DNA of 64,000 nt from Liolophura sinensis (lineage: Eukaryota; Mollusca; Polyplacophora; Chitonida; Chitonidae), in NCBI RefSeq assembly GCF_032854445.1, contig NC_088302.1, forward strand, positions 50,128,046 to 50,192,045. Direction: 5' to 3'. A program made the position numbers and the translations under genes. Of the stretch, positions 46,055-60,145 are shown in pieces (position 1 is the stretch's first letter; every line of letters begins with the position of its first letter). The notes beneath the pieces were generated by a model, which saw nothing but the letters and a program-made list of their open reading frames with translations, made no database searches and was not told where the DNA came from.

Positions 46055-46310
46055 CCCAGAATGAATGAATGAATGAATGAATAAATACATGCATACATAC
46101 ATACATACAAACATACATACACACATACACACAAACATACATACATGCATACATACATACCGATGCATGTAAATGGATACATACATACCCTTTCCACAAC
46201 ATATCTTAACTGAGAGGGAGCCAACTCACAATCACTTATCGCCACGATATGGCTGAAATATTGCCGATGTGGCGTTTAGCAATAATCATTCATTCATTCA
46301 TTGATTCATT
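46055..46310. repeat. (GAAT)n / (CATA)n patch and a SINE 3' tail
   Basis: GAATGAATGAATGAATGAAT followed by CATACATACATACATACA-type repeats to about 46195. At 46236-46312, ATATGGCTGAAATATTGCCG then ATGTGGCG and ATTCATTCATTCATT appear. The latter motif recurs at 50077-50137 and looks like another SINE tail. Confidence 0.7.
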
Positions 46311-47112
46311 CACAATCGCTCATATGCTAGTGCATGCTTGTATAGATTTAACACACAGCTAAGTTTCCTCAATTAACTACTTTTTGTTTTTATAAAAACT
46401 GAAGTGGTGTGGAAAATATTAAGAATTCTTTCTAAATCTGAATTTGTTCAGGGGTGGAAATATTTCTGGTTTCTCTTCTTTCTTTCCTTCTTTTTCTTCA
46501 TTTATTTGTGACAAACTTTTACGTCTTAAACAAACTTAAGGTAAACAAGGTAAAAATAAATGGGTTACCGTTGTTAAGATTGTGCCCCACTGACACGCTG
46601 GAGTAAAGCATGCTGGCATTTGTCACGCTTTTTGTCTCAGCTGCTCATTTTCAAGTGTTTCATGTTACCTGTTTAATTCTCTGCTTATTTGATGAAAAAG
46701 ATTGTAATCAATTAATTCAGCTGTATTTGGATTTACACATACGCATATTGTGTCTAAATTACAGTGACACGTGTATGGGAAAGAAATGCGCGAAGTGTGT
46801 TTTATTTATCGATCTGTGTTGATCCTGCTGGCTTATGCACGTCAGCCTGACATGGCTCTACAAATTATGTGCACAAGCGAAGGCTGCACACATGCTGCCT
46901 ACATATGCTACTTCTTGTGGAGAGTAATTTTCCACTGCGTTGTCTGATTTCTTATTTGTTTTCTCCAGTCAGTCGCGTCTGTACTTAAACCGAGCAAGGT
47001 TGATTCAACTGACTTTAATTGTTATCATGACTTGTATTTTTCTAAACTTTCTTTTGCATTAAGTTGCCGAACCCTCTTCCCCCCTCCCGGAAGTCAAAAT
47101 GAGTCCATCCAG

Positions 47113-47120
47113 TGACGTCA
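47113..47120. promoter_or_regulatory. Candidate CRE (TGACGTCA) upstream of gene C
   Basis: A perfect palindromic cAMP-response-element octamer lies 127-134 bp upstream of the gene C start codon and is followed at once by TTACGTC. TGACGTCA also occurs at least three times elsewhere in non-promoter DNA (near 8803, 24613 and 30384), so chance is a real alternative. Confidence 0.3.
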
Positions 47121-47246
47121 TTACGTCTATGACTTGACTGTCTGAAACTGGAAAAAGGTCTTAAGTAACGTTCAATTCATAGTGCGTGTCCAAACGTGGA
47201 TTAGTACTACAATCTGTGAAGAAATAATTTCAAGGAAAGTAAAACC

Positions 47247-47276
47247 ATGGATTATGAAAAATGCAAAGGAGATGAG
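47247..47276 (+). CDS. Gene C exon 1 (start, 10 codons)
   Basis: ATG in a good context (AAAACCATGG), reading [10 protein letters not shown], then donor GTAATT at 47277; phase 0 to the exon at 49246. An ATG at 49216 lies in the intron just before exon 2 and could be an alternative start, but it has no upstream stop-to-splice support and breaks the parallel with gene B. Confidence 0.72.
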
Positions 47277-48261
47277 GTAATTTTATTGTTGGATCTCTTA
47301 ATATTTATCAAGGCCTGGCCAGACAATATTGCAGCCGCATCCCAGTCGAGTTCATTTCCTATTGTGATGCGGAGAGTCCTGTGAGATGAAATGAGATCTT
47401 TGGTTATATTTGCGACAGGTGCTAATTCACGTAGTGAGACCTGTAAATGTTTGATTTAATTAATGTCAGCAATATGCGAGAGTTAAATTTCATTTTTTGT
47501 CCTAGCAGTTTTAATCCAAGTGCCTTGCTTTTATTTTATTAGACATTGTTCCTGGCAAAAGTCACGTGACACAATAAGATTACAACGTTATTTTCAATGT
47601 TAACATTGTCTATCTCACCAGTTCTTGTTTCGGGGTCTAATCCGTATTTCCTATCAGATACTTCCAAATGTATAGAATGCCAAACCATTGGCGGTAAACG
47701 GGGCAAACTATAAACGGTTCACTCCAAAGTACAGTATATCACTGTCGGCACACGTGGTCGAGCACTTTTTACTTTCAACAGAGTGGCCGAAATATTGTTA
47801 TCAGCTACGGCGCGGAACCAGGTTTGTGACATTGTCAGAGTGTTTCCTTACAAGTAATCAGAGTGCATGATCAGTTTTCTTAGTAGACGAGGAAGTTTTT
47901 CTCTTTTCGGACTCTTGACTTTGTGACTATAAATGTACAATATGACTCGTAAATAAGAATAGATGCACACTATTTAGCTACTGTGAAACTTGTAGTGAGA
48001 GGGGTTTGCATAGTTACCTCTTGTAACTAGTAATTTCATTATGGAGAGGGAGAGAGAAAAACAAATGCTTTGAAAACAAAAATTTACATATCTCCTGTTA
48101 ATTTGTTGCAATTCATTGTGTGTAATACATTTATATGCTGATTTTCTTAAACTACAGCTGTACTGGTAATGTTTTTTTTTTAGTTTTTTTGTTGAATCAA
48201 AATAATTCAGTGGCCATGAATGCTGTACTGAGCTCTATGCTTGATTTATTGATGGAGAAAA

Positions 48262-48311
<50 letters not shown>

Positions 48312-51300
48312 TGATTTATTGAGGGAGAAAAGTGTCATTATGAGTACATTCTCATTGTTCCAATGGGAATTCAACCATCTGTCCATGGAAATTGTAACTA
48401 GAGTACTTATATATTAGTAGATAACTTAATTTAAAGAAGGTATCAAACCAGTTTAAGCTGGTGTTGTTGGCCTTGGGAGTTTATTCATTTGGGCACTGGG
48501 AGAGTCACAGTCTGTCATTAACTTCATTGTAACCTTGTAACCATACATGTACCTGTGACACCTTTTTAGAAGGTATGTTGTGCTAGACACGTTCTTTACT
48601 GCTTTTTCAAGTTTGTCTTATTGGTATCTGTTGTGCATGGCATAAATTGTACATTGTATGATATTGATACATAACTTATTTCTTCTCATTTTTGGGACAC
48701 CTGGTCTGGTTGTTTTAGCTAGTGTACATGGAATTGTAGCAAGAATATTGAGTTTCTTTCTACTCACATGGTTACACCAACTAATGAACATACTGTCTTC
48801 ACTTTTCCAGAAAGCTAGGAAAGATATGTAATATTCAGCTTTCAGCACTACTAATATCTGTTCCAAAAATTAGAAGAATTAGGGTAAAAATATATATATA
48901 TATATATATATATATTATGTGTTAAAAAAATAAGTGGCGGATTCACTTAGCTACTTGAATGTTGATTCTGTAAATGACAAAATGCAAAGGAAGTATATTT
49001 TATGGAAGAAGCAAAATTTACTAAATTAATGTGTAAATAGCCTGATATTGTTTAACAGGCCATACTGTTTTTTGGTCTTGAATATTGTTTTTTTGAAACC
49101 CTTAAAGATTGATTTTTACGTGTAACAGTCACTATTGTAGTGAGAACTCGCTCTTTTTTTTTTTACAAGAACAGTCTTAATATTGTCCAGTCACTAAGCA
49201 TATCTAGAGTGAAATATGAAAGAAAAGAATGCTCTCTCTTTTCAGGATAACAGTGGAAAGCAGTTATCAGTTTCAAGTGGCAGTTCAATAAGTATGGGGA
49301 GCTCTGGTAAAAGTGATGAAAATAAGCAACGTGGCAACTGGACAGGGCGGTTAGACTTCATTCTTTCTTGCATTGGCTTTGCAGTTGGCTTAGGCAACAT
49401 ATGGAGATTCCCATATTTGTGTTACAAAAGTGGTGGAGGTGAGTTTGAAATAATTCCAACTTTTAATATGTGCCTTCAATGTAAGATACATTTTAGACAT
49501 TGTTATTTGTATGGTTTTTTTTTATTCCTTCTTCCAGTATATATATTTTTACTCCCTCCTGAATAATTTAAAAATTGCATTGTCCCTCACTAGCTTAAAT
49601 TAGTTTATAATGCCACACTTCAGGTTCGTAATTCATAGATACATTTACCTAGTTACTCTTCAGGGTCCTTAAGGTTCAGACCACTTGCACTTTTTAGCTT
49701 TGACTATGCAGTTCCACAGGTGTAAATCAGTTGTTCTGTCTGTTGGTCCGAACATTTTTGACATCCTGCATGTATCTTATAACATCGCCTCCATAGCTGA
49801 GGGAGTTAGAACGCCAGCACGGCACAATGACCCAGGTGCCTCTCACCATGCTGGCTTCCTCACCGGCTGTAATGGCCGTGGGTACCTGGCTGGGTGATTT
49901 TTTTCTCTCACCTGCAAATCAGATGTATAATATATGATCTATCAATATGGCATAAATCACTAATCAAATAAATACAAATGGTACATATTACTTTGATGCT
50001 TCAGATTTCTAACCACTCTTAAATACTCTTTAATTTATTTACCTATTTAACATATCTTCACCAGTAAGATGTTCTCAACATGATATGGCTGCAATACTGC
50101 TGATGTGGCAGTAAGCCATAATCATTCATTCATTCACCTGTGAGAATATTACTGAGGTTACATTTGCTGTTCAGCTTTTTTTTTTATACTTTAGCTAAAT
50201 GCCAAGGTGAAAGATCAATTTATATGCTAACATTGAGACAATTATTTGTGTTAGTTTCGTGATGTATTCTCATTTGTAACTTAATGAAAGGCATTTTTCA
50301 TCTGTTCTCTTTCCAGGTGCTTTTATGATCCCATATTTAACGTTCCTTATACTTTGTGGTGTCCCACTGTTCTTTCTGGAGATTTCATATGGGCAGTTTT
50401 CCAGCCTGAGCCCTGTATCTGTTTGGAGGTTTTGTCCGCTGTTTAAAGGTAATGTAGTCTTTGTTATATTCTTTCCCTTCTTTTGATTACCTTTAAATAC
50501 AAATTGAGTATAAATATTGTTAACACATTGTGTATTCATATCAACTTTATCTCTTGGGAGTATACCGTAATATCATGATTGAGAACAAATGCGGTTTCAG
50601 TATATTAAACCATAAGAGATAGGTTTTACTAAGAGATAAGTCCTGTGATAAGAATGTACTTGTCTGACATCTTTTCCTGAAGTGCATATGAAGAGGCTCA
50701 GCTACATGTAGCATTGTAGTAGACACAGAAGAACATTTAGCACATCTATACTCTTGAACGTATAGTTTACTGGATAGAAGGTTCAAGAGCACTCTGGGGC
50801 CGCTGTTGTGTAGACAATCATTTTCAGTCTGCAAGGTTACAGATTTACAAATTTGAAGTATTTTCAGATGAACCAAAAAAAAAAAAACCGAAAGAAGAGA
50901 TTTGTACAACATTAATTGTACCTTGGTATGTGAATAGAAATTTTGGGTCAAGATTTAAATGTGAAAAAAATTTGCTTTTAAACACTTCAAGGTATACGTC
51001 CCTGTGGAAGTTTTTTGGCGATACCAAACCAAAAGAACTGTGGTCAAATTAAATAAATCTTTAATTTTTGAATTGTGTATAAAAGTGTTAAACTGTGCAA
51101 GCATGTCAAATGTGACAAAACATTCTCTTCCAAACACAAGTGAAGTTGGCTGATTATGTTTATGCTGAGTGTCATAAATGTGTTGAAAATGTATTACAGT
51201 TTTCCCATTTTCTGTGATGCATTTTACAACATCATGGTTCTTTTTGGGATCTCAAGATCTTCATTGTTGTGTCAGACTTACATTGGATTCATCACATCTT

Positions 51301-52778
51301 CTAGATATGCAGACAGTGAATCTTCTTCAAACTTCATAGCTAAAATATAGGTCCAGTGTAATCCAGAGTGTCCTAGCAATTACGTATAGCTATAAATCTT
51401 TCTTCCTAATTATAGTATTAAAGACACCTGAATTTCGCATTGTATACACTCAAGAGTACTCTTGATTTCCCTTCTTCCTTATAACAAGTGTTCATGCCGG
51501 CATGTATAAGAAAGATCCTGTTGCTGTTTGTGTGACCTTTATTTTAAGAATCTGAGCATGGCACATGGGTAAGGCTGCAGACAGAACCATCCTTCATTCT
51601 TCAGGGTAATTTTCCATCAGGCTGGCCAGCAGTGGAGCTCATTGATATACAGCAGCTCAATTCTGATTGGCCAAGCTTATTTCTGCCATTGATCTAGCAA
51701 ACACACCAGTGGCTGGCTTAACAGTTGGACAGGCAATTTGAATATCATACAATAGGTTGCCAAGAAACAGGGCTTGACTTTTAGGCAACTGGCGGGCTAA
51801 CATTTTAATGTTTTGTTTTTAATTAAAGGAACAAAAAGCTTTTGTTAGTGTTGTTTTTTATTTTTTTTTTTGTCCAGACAAAGATGTATAATCTTGAATT
51901 GTTTTCAATTAAAAGTTTACTCAAAATTATTTAATTAAAATGAATAATTAATTAATGAATGATGTACCCACAGCTTTGAATCTGCTCTTTTTCAGCAGTA
52001 TACACATATGTTCATGCAGCCACCTGTACTAATAGAAAAAGTGCAAGTTTACACAATTAATCTTTATTAGAAATTTATATTCTAATATTGCAGTATGTTT
52101 GGGCGTTCAGTGGCCAATGATAGTCAGCATATAAATCCAGTGTACACATACACAAGTAGTAGCACATAATAAACACTTACATGTGTTTCTAAACAAATTA
52201 TTCAGTCATATCCATTAGACTGAATCATTTGTTTAGTGTTGATGATGCATTACTACTTGTGTACATGCCTCAGGTTTCAAAGGCTTTATCTATATATCTA
52301 CAAGTATTAATTACATTAAATATGCACTTACAAGATTTCCTTGGGTCAACAAAAACATTCAAGCCTACTTGCATGTATCCAGAACATTTGCAACCGTTGT
52401 AAGCATGTAAGTATAGTTGATGTGTGTAAACTGATAAAATATTTTTATACTCTTCATCCAGATTGGCTTAAGGGTGTTGCCCTAGCAGAGAAGTGTTTAT
52501 CTGTTCACTTGACTGGCCTTCTGTTTGTATATTTACGTAGACTCTTTAAAGCTTGTAAACAGGATTTCCAGGTTTCAAACTTCACAGTGGAAGGGTACCG
52601 CTATCAGAGAGTAAAGATGAGAAACGACTTGTTTAACTCTTACATCAGCAATAGGCCTTATACAAGATCAAACAAAGAAACACGAAGATGCTGGAATAAA
52701 TTCAGCACATACATGTGAACAAAATAGATAAATAATACTCCAGACAATAATATACAAAAACAATACAAATAATTACAA

Positions 52779-52818
<40 letters not shown>

Positions 52819-55800
52819 TCTTACTGAAGACAACGTCCAAATCAGGATGGAATATTCCAGCTTTTAAAGGTGAGTCAGTTCAGGTAAATATGGAATCCAC
52901 AGTTAAGATGAATTCTCCTCTGACGATGTTGGTCACCGCTGCCTTGAAGGTATAACTTCTCAAGGTAGACGGTTTGACAGTAGCGCCTGTGATGCAGAGC
53001 TGTCGATGAACATTTTACTCCTCGGAAATATACACAAAGGCAATGTCAGGGTAAACTGGGATGAAATGTATGTAATTGCACCAAGAGACAATGAGTGATG
53101 CAAGCTCCAAAATAACATCTCCAAATTATAGCAAGTGGCAAAACACAAACATGTTTTGACAGTAAACATGTTTACAACACCGATACATATTTTGAGAATG
53201 TACACTGAATTTACAATGACACTAGACTCATAAACACCAAAGCCACGAAAACGCTCAACTGAATTACAGTGCAGGCTTTATAATACACAGAGAGAAAAAT
53301 GTAGGTCAGACACTGACAAATAAAAAATATAATACAATGTTTAAAGACAGGGTTCGTAACAATAGGTATCAGTGTAAAGGAATAGACATTGAGAAGATTC
53401 AACCGTATTCATTTTGGTGACGTTGGCTGATTGTTTCAAGGTCATTGGTGTTGTTTGTGACGGACTTGTAACGCATCTTGAATTATAAGCAATTATCATC
53501 AAATTTGTACCATATGTATTTTTTTTATTTTTATTTATTATTTTGTCAAGGCCGTTGATTTTCATTGATCTTGTTTGATTTTTTCAATGCCGTTAAACCT
53601 GTGCCTCCACTACTGTGTAAACATTCTATCTCTTTAATGCTTATAAAGCTTATAATCCAGGTTTACTAAAAAATACCATGTTTACCAGTTTACAGGCATT
53701 GGAAAGAAACCTGTTCTTTTTTGATGACAGGCTTGGCAACTTTATTCAAATGTCACTGGTTTCTTTCAGTTACACATGCATGTTGTGATAGCTTGTGAGC
53801 ACAATATATATCTCTATATGTATCTTGTGTAACGTGTACATACATGTACTCATGTGACCGACCTATTGCTTTTCATCTATTGCAACTGTGCCTTTTGGCC
53901 AAGGGGTATTTAGTGCTTTGAATGGTATTTTTAATAATGTATTGGAGAGAACTTCTCAGCTGTAGCTTCATGAAAACATTATTAGGCCAATTATTTCTGT
54001 AAATAACCAGTGATGTGATGATTTGACCACTGATCACTTGTGCAGTAATTCCAAGTTGCTCCGGACTGAAAGCATTAAAGAGAAACTCCAAACATATCCA
54101 ACTTCTTTCAGTAGAAGTTTTACCATACCTCATAAGCCAAATATACTGTTATAGCAGTTTTCCTTAAATTGACTACTTTCACAGGATTAAACTTACACCA
54201 TATGCCTGTTTGTACAGTTGGCCATAGAATTTGTTGTTCATAAGACCTCCTTCATGTATTGCTGTGTACATACGTTTTTCAAAGCTCTGGAACATGCTGC
54301 TTAGTATTAGAATATTTAGACATTGCTAAAATTGAGGACTGTAAGGAAGATAGGTCATGGTTATGTTCTGTATTTGACAGGTGTGGGCTATGGAATGGTG
54401 ATAGTGTCCGGGATTGTTTGCATCTATTACAACATCATCATCACATGGACTCTCTACTACCTGTTCATGTCCTTCAGGAGGGTTTTGCCGTGGAGCACAT
54501 GTGACAACGTCTGGAATACTGTGAATTGTGCTTTACGAGGCATTCATGCTGGCAACAGCACTGACAATGACACGCTGTCTGCCAATGAAACCAGCTTTCC
54601 ATTTCAGGATTTTGGTAACACCGTGCAAGAAATGGTTCAGAACAGCTCTGCCTTGTCATCTGCAATCAACAAGTCTACTAAGGTGACTGCAAGTGAGGAA
54701 TACTGGAGGTAAGCATGTATGCCTTTGTCAAATTTATGGTCTGAAAAGATTGTAGAAAATATATTAATATAATGATAGATATGTTTCAAGAAGATTACAG
54801 TGGCAAGAATTCAGTAGATAACTAGTTAGCCCATCAGTTGCTTTGAGAGTCCCAACATGTCATGCACCAGCTGTTTTGAATTATTCCATGGAAATACTCT
54901 GAGAGATGTACATTTTCATGATCATGCTGTCTCGTGTGGTATGGTTTGATGTTCGTGTACAAATATTGGAAAAAATGCTTAGGATTAGGCTTAAGCTAAT
55001 TATACAGACGTTGGTCAAATGGGATTTCCATCTTCTCCTTCAGCATGGATGTGTCAGTCAGTATACCTAATTATAAAGCTAACATAGTGATTTTTTTCTT
55101 GCCGCTCTAGTCTGTTATCCTTATCCTGTAAGAGCAAACTATACATATATGGAATAGCAGACTCTTTTTCTTTGTGTGAAAACATTTCGAGTAAAGCTTT
55201 GAAATAAAGTTTGTCAGTAAGTGTTAACTGTGAATCATTTGATTTCAACATTGATGATAACATTTATTGGGAATGTGTTGCATTCAGATATGTAGTGATT
55301 ACAAATGTGACAAAACCAGGACTACATGTATGTTGATGAAATCTATGCCAGTATGTATATCAGTATATGTGTTTATTTGATGTCATTGGTGTTCAACCCT
55401 GTAGGAGTATTTCACCTAACAACAGCAATCGGTTTTCATATAAGATCTGTAATCTCTCAACCATTTTGTGGCAATAAAGCAAATGTTATTTTGAAATTTC
55501 ACTGTCAGACAATATATCAATATATGTACCTGTCTTTTTGACACTGCACTACTCCAGGTAAATTTTGTCATTCTGTATTGCAGATATATTTTTTTTGATT
55601 AAAAAAAATAAAGAAAAACAAAATTATTTCTCATGTTATATTTTACATTTTTATTCAGGAACCATGTGCTGGAACTTTCTGATGGAATTGATGACATTGG
55701 TCAAATTCGGTGGCAGCTCCTACTCTGCTTGGCCCTGGCCTGGATCTTAGTCTTTCTCTGTCTATGCAAAGGGATCAAGTCTTCTGGAAGGGTAAGATCA

Positions 55801-58800
55801 TTGAATACTTGCTCATTACACCCAGCCAAGCCCTAGTGAGAATGATAAAGGCCTGTTAAGTGGAGACAAGGGTCACCGATAAAGGATCACTGACTACTAG
55901 CTTATTACACCCTGGTCAAGCCCAAGGAAGAATGATAAAGGCCTGTTAAGTCGAGACAGGGTCACCTGTAGAGGTTGATTTATTGCAGTCAGAAGGAACA
56001 AGTTTGCCCTGAGTAAACAATGTACAGTGAAGAGTCTCCAAAAATTTATGGCACTATCTTATCTTACCTTTTACTTTAGGATAGTTGTCCTGTAATAACA
56101 CCGTTAAAGGCCAGGGTTGCTGACACCCAAGGTACTGAATGGCAATCTGTTATGTAGGTTAAGATTGATAGCATACTGGAAGCCTACTTTCTGGCCATAG
56201 GTGAATCAAAGACTTCCTTTCTTTGAGTACATTGACCAGCAATGAAGTCCCTTAATCTTGTTTACATGGTGAAATAGTTTGTTTAAACGAGGATATTTAG
56301 GCATGGTGAAGGGTCGTGGTGCAACAATTTCTGACAGCATGTGCTAAAACTTACAGAAGAAATGGGAAATTCAAGCACTCTGATTTAGTGTTCATGCGCA
56401 CTGATACAGGTGATACTGGTGCAAAATTTGTATGTGAAATTTCCTTAATTTGTCAAGGGGGCTAAGGTGGTTAGCATGCCAACGTAGCGCAATAACGCAG
56501 GAGCCTCTCACTTATGCCGTCCTCCTCCAATAATACTTTGCCACCATTGTAAAAGTGAAATATTCTTGAGTACGGCATAATTAAACACCTATCAAATAAA
56601 TAATTTTTTTGCGGAATTACCCACTTGCTGAGTTCTGTCTGCCTTTCCTGTTATGAACCTTGACCTTACAAAGGTATATATTTCGTACTGGAAGATATTA
56701 TTTTGTTGGGCCTTTTTGTGGGGATGATGGGGCTGTGTGAAGACTAGTATAACATGCAAGAATGTTACTTCCCCCGGTCAAAAGCTTTCACCCAGATTAC
56801 GTTTACCTACTGGCCTGTATTTTCCAGCATGCCCTTTATTTTATCTTTTGCATGTTGGTATAGTTTCTTGTGGTAGTAAAGGTCAGTTGGACGTATTTTT
56901 GCTGCAAGGAGTGTGTACGTGGTGTCCTATCTTTAGGAGTCCCAAAATGTCATGTCTTATCAGCTAGACTATACAGGGTTTGATAATGTTATGCTACATA
57001 CACATGAACACATGTTCTGGTAATGTACACAGTAAGAAATAAGTAAATAGAAGATGAAGAAAATAAGGCCTTAAACAGTGAGTTTAGAGGAGATCTGGTT
57101 ATTTAAATTGTCAAGATTACATTTTCTTGAAAGAAAATGAAAACTATTACCCTGTGTAACTCTTATAAACTTTGAACTTCCTTTGTTGTCTGATAGCGTA
57201 CATATGCTTGTATCTGTAAGCGATATAAATATATCTCCCATCAGAAGGTTAAACTGAAGATGCCTGATCTGCAGCCCACTCAAATCCCAATGGAAGTCCT
57301 CTTAGATGTGTGTTCTTGAGAAACCTGCTGTGGGTGTTCTTTCCCAGGGACCAAAGTGGCTTGCAGTTTGCTGATTCATATTGCAATGAATTTTCTTTTA
57401 TTCTGAGATTATAGTTGTTTACAGCCATTTTTGTGCCAGCATTATCAATATGTAGTATACAATTAGGATCAACACTAATTCCTTCAGAATTATTGATTTG
57501 ATTAAGGCTTACTTGATAAGGATCTCCATAGGCTGGCTGTCATGTTATCAGATATAATTTTACTGACACTAGGTTAGCTAGGCCATCATGACCAAGGATT
57601 GGCTCATATTATACATGTTGCTGTATTCTGATTTTGATTTATGCTTTTTTTCCCTGGGAATAGGGGAGTTGAAACTCTTTTGTCGTCAAGGTAAAACGAG
57701 TACTACTGTGTCTTGTGAAAAGTGTTAGGCAACCTTTGTTGACATTAATTTACAGGTTACATGTCTGACTCTGTTGGAGGGTACAAATGACACTTTTTCC
57801 TTTAGGAACTTCTCAAGTTCACAAACATTCGTTATCTCAATTTTCTCAGCCGCCTAGTCTGAAATTACTTTTCTGAAACTTTTTTTTGGACATCCATGTT
57901 ATGATAGATGTGGTCAAAAACAGTTGCCTAACATTTTGACAGGTCACATGATACCGTTCGACTTTTCTACTGATAAAAGAGTTCAAACTGAAAACTCCCC
58001 TATTAGATTGCCTGAAATCTCACTGACTAATAATAATTAATTGATTAATAATGTACCTAAAAGAAAGAAAAGAAAAAAAAAATAAGTGGTCTTATAGCAT
58101 AAAGAGGACAAATGCAGGAGGGAATGTTTACAAGATTGGAAAGCCTTGAAAAACATAAAAATCATAAAAACATCAAGGTGGGAGAAAATAAAAAGTTAGA
58201 TTGTCAGATTTACTTTTATCGCATTCAAATAAAACGTAAAATAAAATTGTAGTTGCCTAATGCTGGTAAAAGGTAAAGGAATTATGTGAGATGAAAGTTA
58301 TTTGTGATTCTTGGAAGGGTATAACTATGTAGGTCGCTTCAGAATAACGCTGCGCTGACAACTGATGCACTCACTGTCTACTAGTTGCTATAAACAAATC
58401 TCACACAAAGAAACAGATTGATGTCAAGAATTGCGAATTTTCTTTTAGCCCATACTCACATCACCATACATGTACATGGAGACAGATCACATTTTTTTTA
58501 TGAGCTAAAGTATGGTGAAGGCTGTACATGTATATGTATCATATGTTTGTCTGCATTTGCTTATTACCAGATTTTTTCTGTGTTTTAACTTTTTGGCCTT
58601 ATCATAGCAATGTGGCAGAGAGATGAGTGTATTAATCTTAATGAACCATTTTATAGAGACCATTTTCGTGCACAGTTTCTGAAGGAAATGTTTCAGTATT
58701 TTTTTTTGTTCGTGAGATTGTAATCATTAGCTCTGTAATACATTAATAAGGTCTTAAAGCTACATAGCTATTTCCAGATGAGCAAATTGATAACATGTGT

Positions 58801-60079
58801 ATGTTACATATTTATTTGGGTAGTTTTTTTAGTTTAACACAAACATTTGCATACTTATGTATGTACATGTAACTAAAGAAATTGGGGTAGCCATCATATG
58901 TACATTGTATGAACTGGATGGGACCATGGATTGTTGAAATATGGTCGACAAGCTGAGCACATGCAGTACAACTCCAGATTTCCATCTCCTATTTTGTTTG
59001 TATAAAGTACTGTGTGGATGTAAAGCCTCGTTTGTGATGGCCTCCTCCCCTAGAAGGCACGAGGGCTTTAAACCAGCTGTTACAATAATGATCTCATGCT
59101 AGTGACAAGAACACACAGTTAGCTGACTCGTGCCATTTTTTGTGTATTTTATGAATGTGCATGTGGCTATAAATGTTCGCCAATTTGACAAATAGTTCTG
59201 TTCCCAGATGTTTTTACATTCACTGTTCACCACTTTAATATTGATCAGGCCCTGCTTTAATTTTGGTGTTCTCTCACTGTGCCACAAACATCAGTGTATG
59301 TATAGTTACTGTCAACTATTTTTTTTTTTTTTTATGGCAGCATAGTATAAATTCTTCACCAAGAAGTTGGTGAGCTAGGAGATAAAACTTCTTTTTGCCC
59401 GTCTTTGTGGTTGTGTGTCTGGATAACCATGTGGTTATGGTTCACTTTAGCTTCAGTCTGTTTGCTCAGTTTGCATATATATTTATATTATGCATGTAAG
59501 TTTGTGTGAGGTCAACACATCACATCGACAGAAAAAAGTATTGAAAGTTCTGCGTGAAACAGTCTGTTGTAAAATACCTTGCACCACAAAATACACATAG
59601 AGATAATTCAAAAACCACTCAGGTCATATGTTTTATTCTGGAACGATTTTAACACTTTTTAAAACACAAAACACAAGTATTTGGATGTTTCTGTACTGAT
59701 TACTTTGTGATGATGGTGACTGAAGTAACTGTGAAACTAATTAGAAAGGGCTTTGTATAAAGTTTCATTTGACCATGCTTGAAAACAAAATGTAAATGCA
59801 TAAAAACCCATTTTCAATATATACACAGTTAATATCTTGATTGTAATCTGTCCTTTGCTGATTGTGTTCATTTTGTATTGTTTTGTATAGCATATAATTA
59901 CTGAATTCATGGTAACTTTTGATACCCTTATGCGTTTAAACTGTTCGTCTGGTCACTGTTAATATTAACTTGTAAATGCGTGTTTGTTTTGTCACCCTGT
60001 CAGATGGCCTCCGGGAAGAACAGTTTTTGTAACTGACAGAGTAAATGTTCATCATTTGTCACCCTCAGAAAATAAAGTT

Positions 60080-60145
<66 letters not shown>

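Larger units (their letters stand above)
31845..47246. other. Spacer between gene B and gene C
   Basis: 15.4 kb. It holds the gene B 3' UTR, a palindromic foldback element (32973-33690), SINEs (34170-34341, 44277-44426, 44568-44935, 45716-46000), foldback arms (35905-36150, 40490-40745), a 63-bp minisatellite (36415-36655), a candidate minus-strand exon (38594-38786), a two-copy tandem duplication (42145-42366), a long (AT)n (45382-45457) and the presumed gene C promoter. Stretches 36730-38560, 38940-40480, 40750-42140 and 42370-44270 are AT-rich and showed me no recognisable gene. Confidence 0.6.
47277..49245 (+). other. Gene C intron 1
   Basis: Nearly 2 kb of AT-rich DNA. It contains two (AT)n tracts, 48265-48309 and 48887-48916. 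The first is flanked by a 25-bp direct repeat. Nothing else recognised. Confidence 0.6.
50449..54380 (+). other. Gene C intron 3 (3.9 kb)
   Basis: AT-rich, with an (AT)n tract at 52781-52815 and one weak minus-strand coding candidate (52880-52986). A 125-codon open frame at 52341-52718 has no motif I recognise. Otherwise nothing notable. Confidence 0.55.

Noticed and set aside
49216-49245. ATG at 49216 as the start of gene C
   Set aside because: Lies upstream of a good acceptor (TTTTCAG at 49245); the short exon at 47247 with a strong Kozak context parallels gene B.
52341-52718. 125-codon plus frame in gene C intron 3
   Set aside because: No recognisable domain, no start context, composition like surrounding intron.
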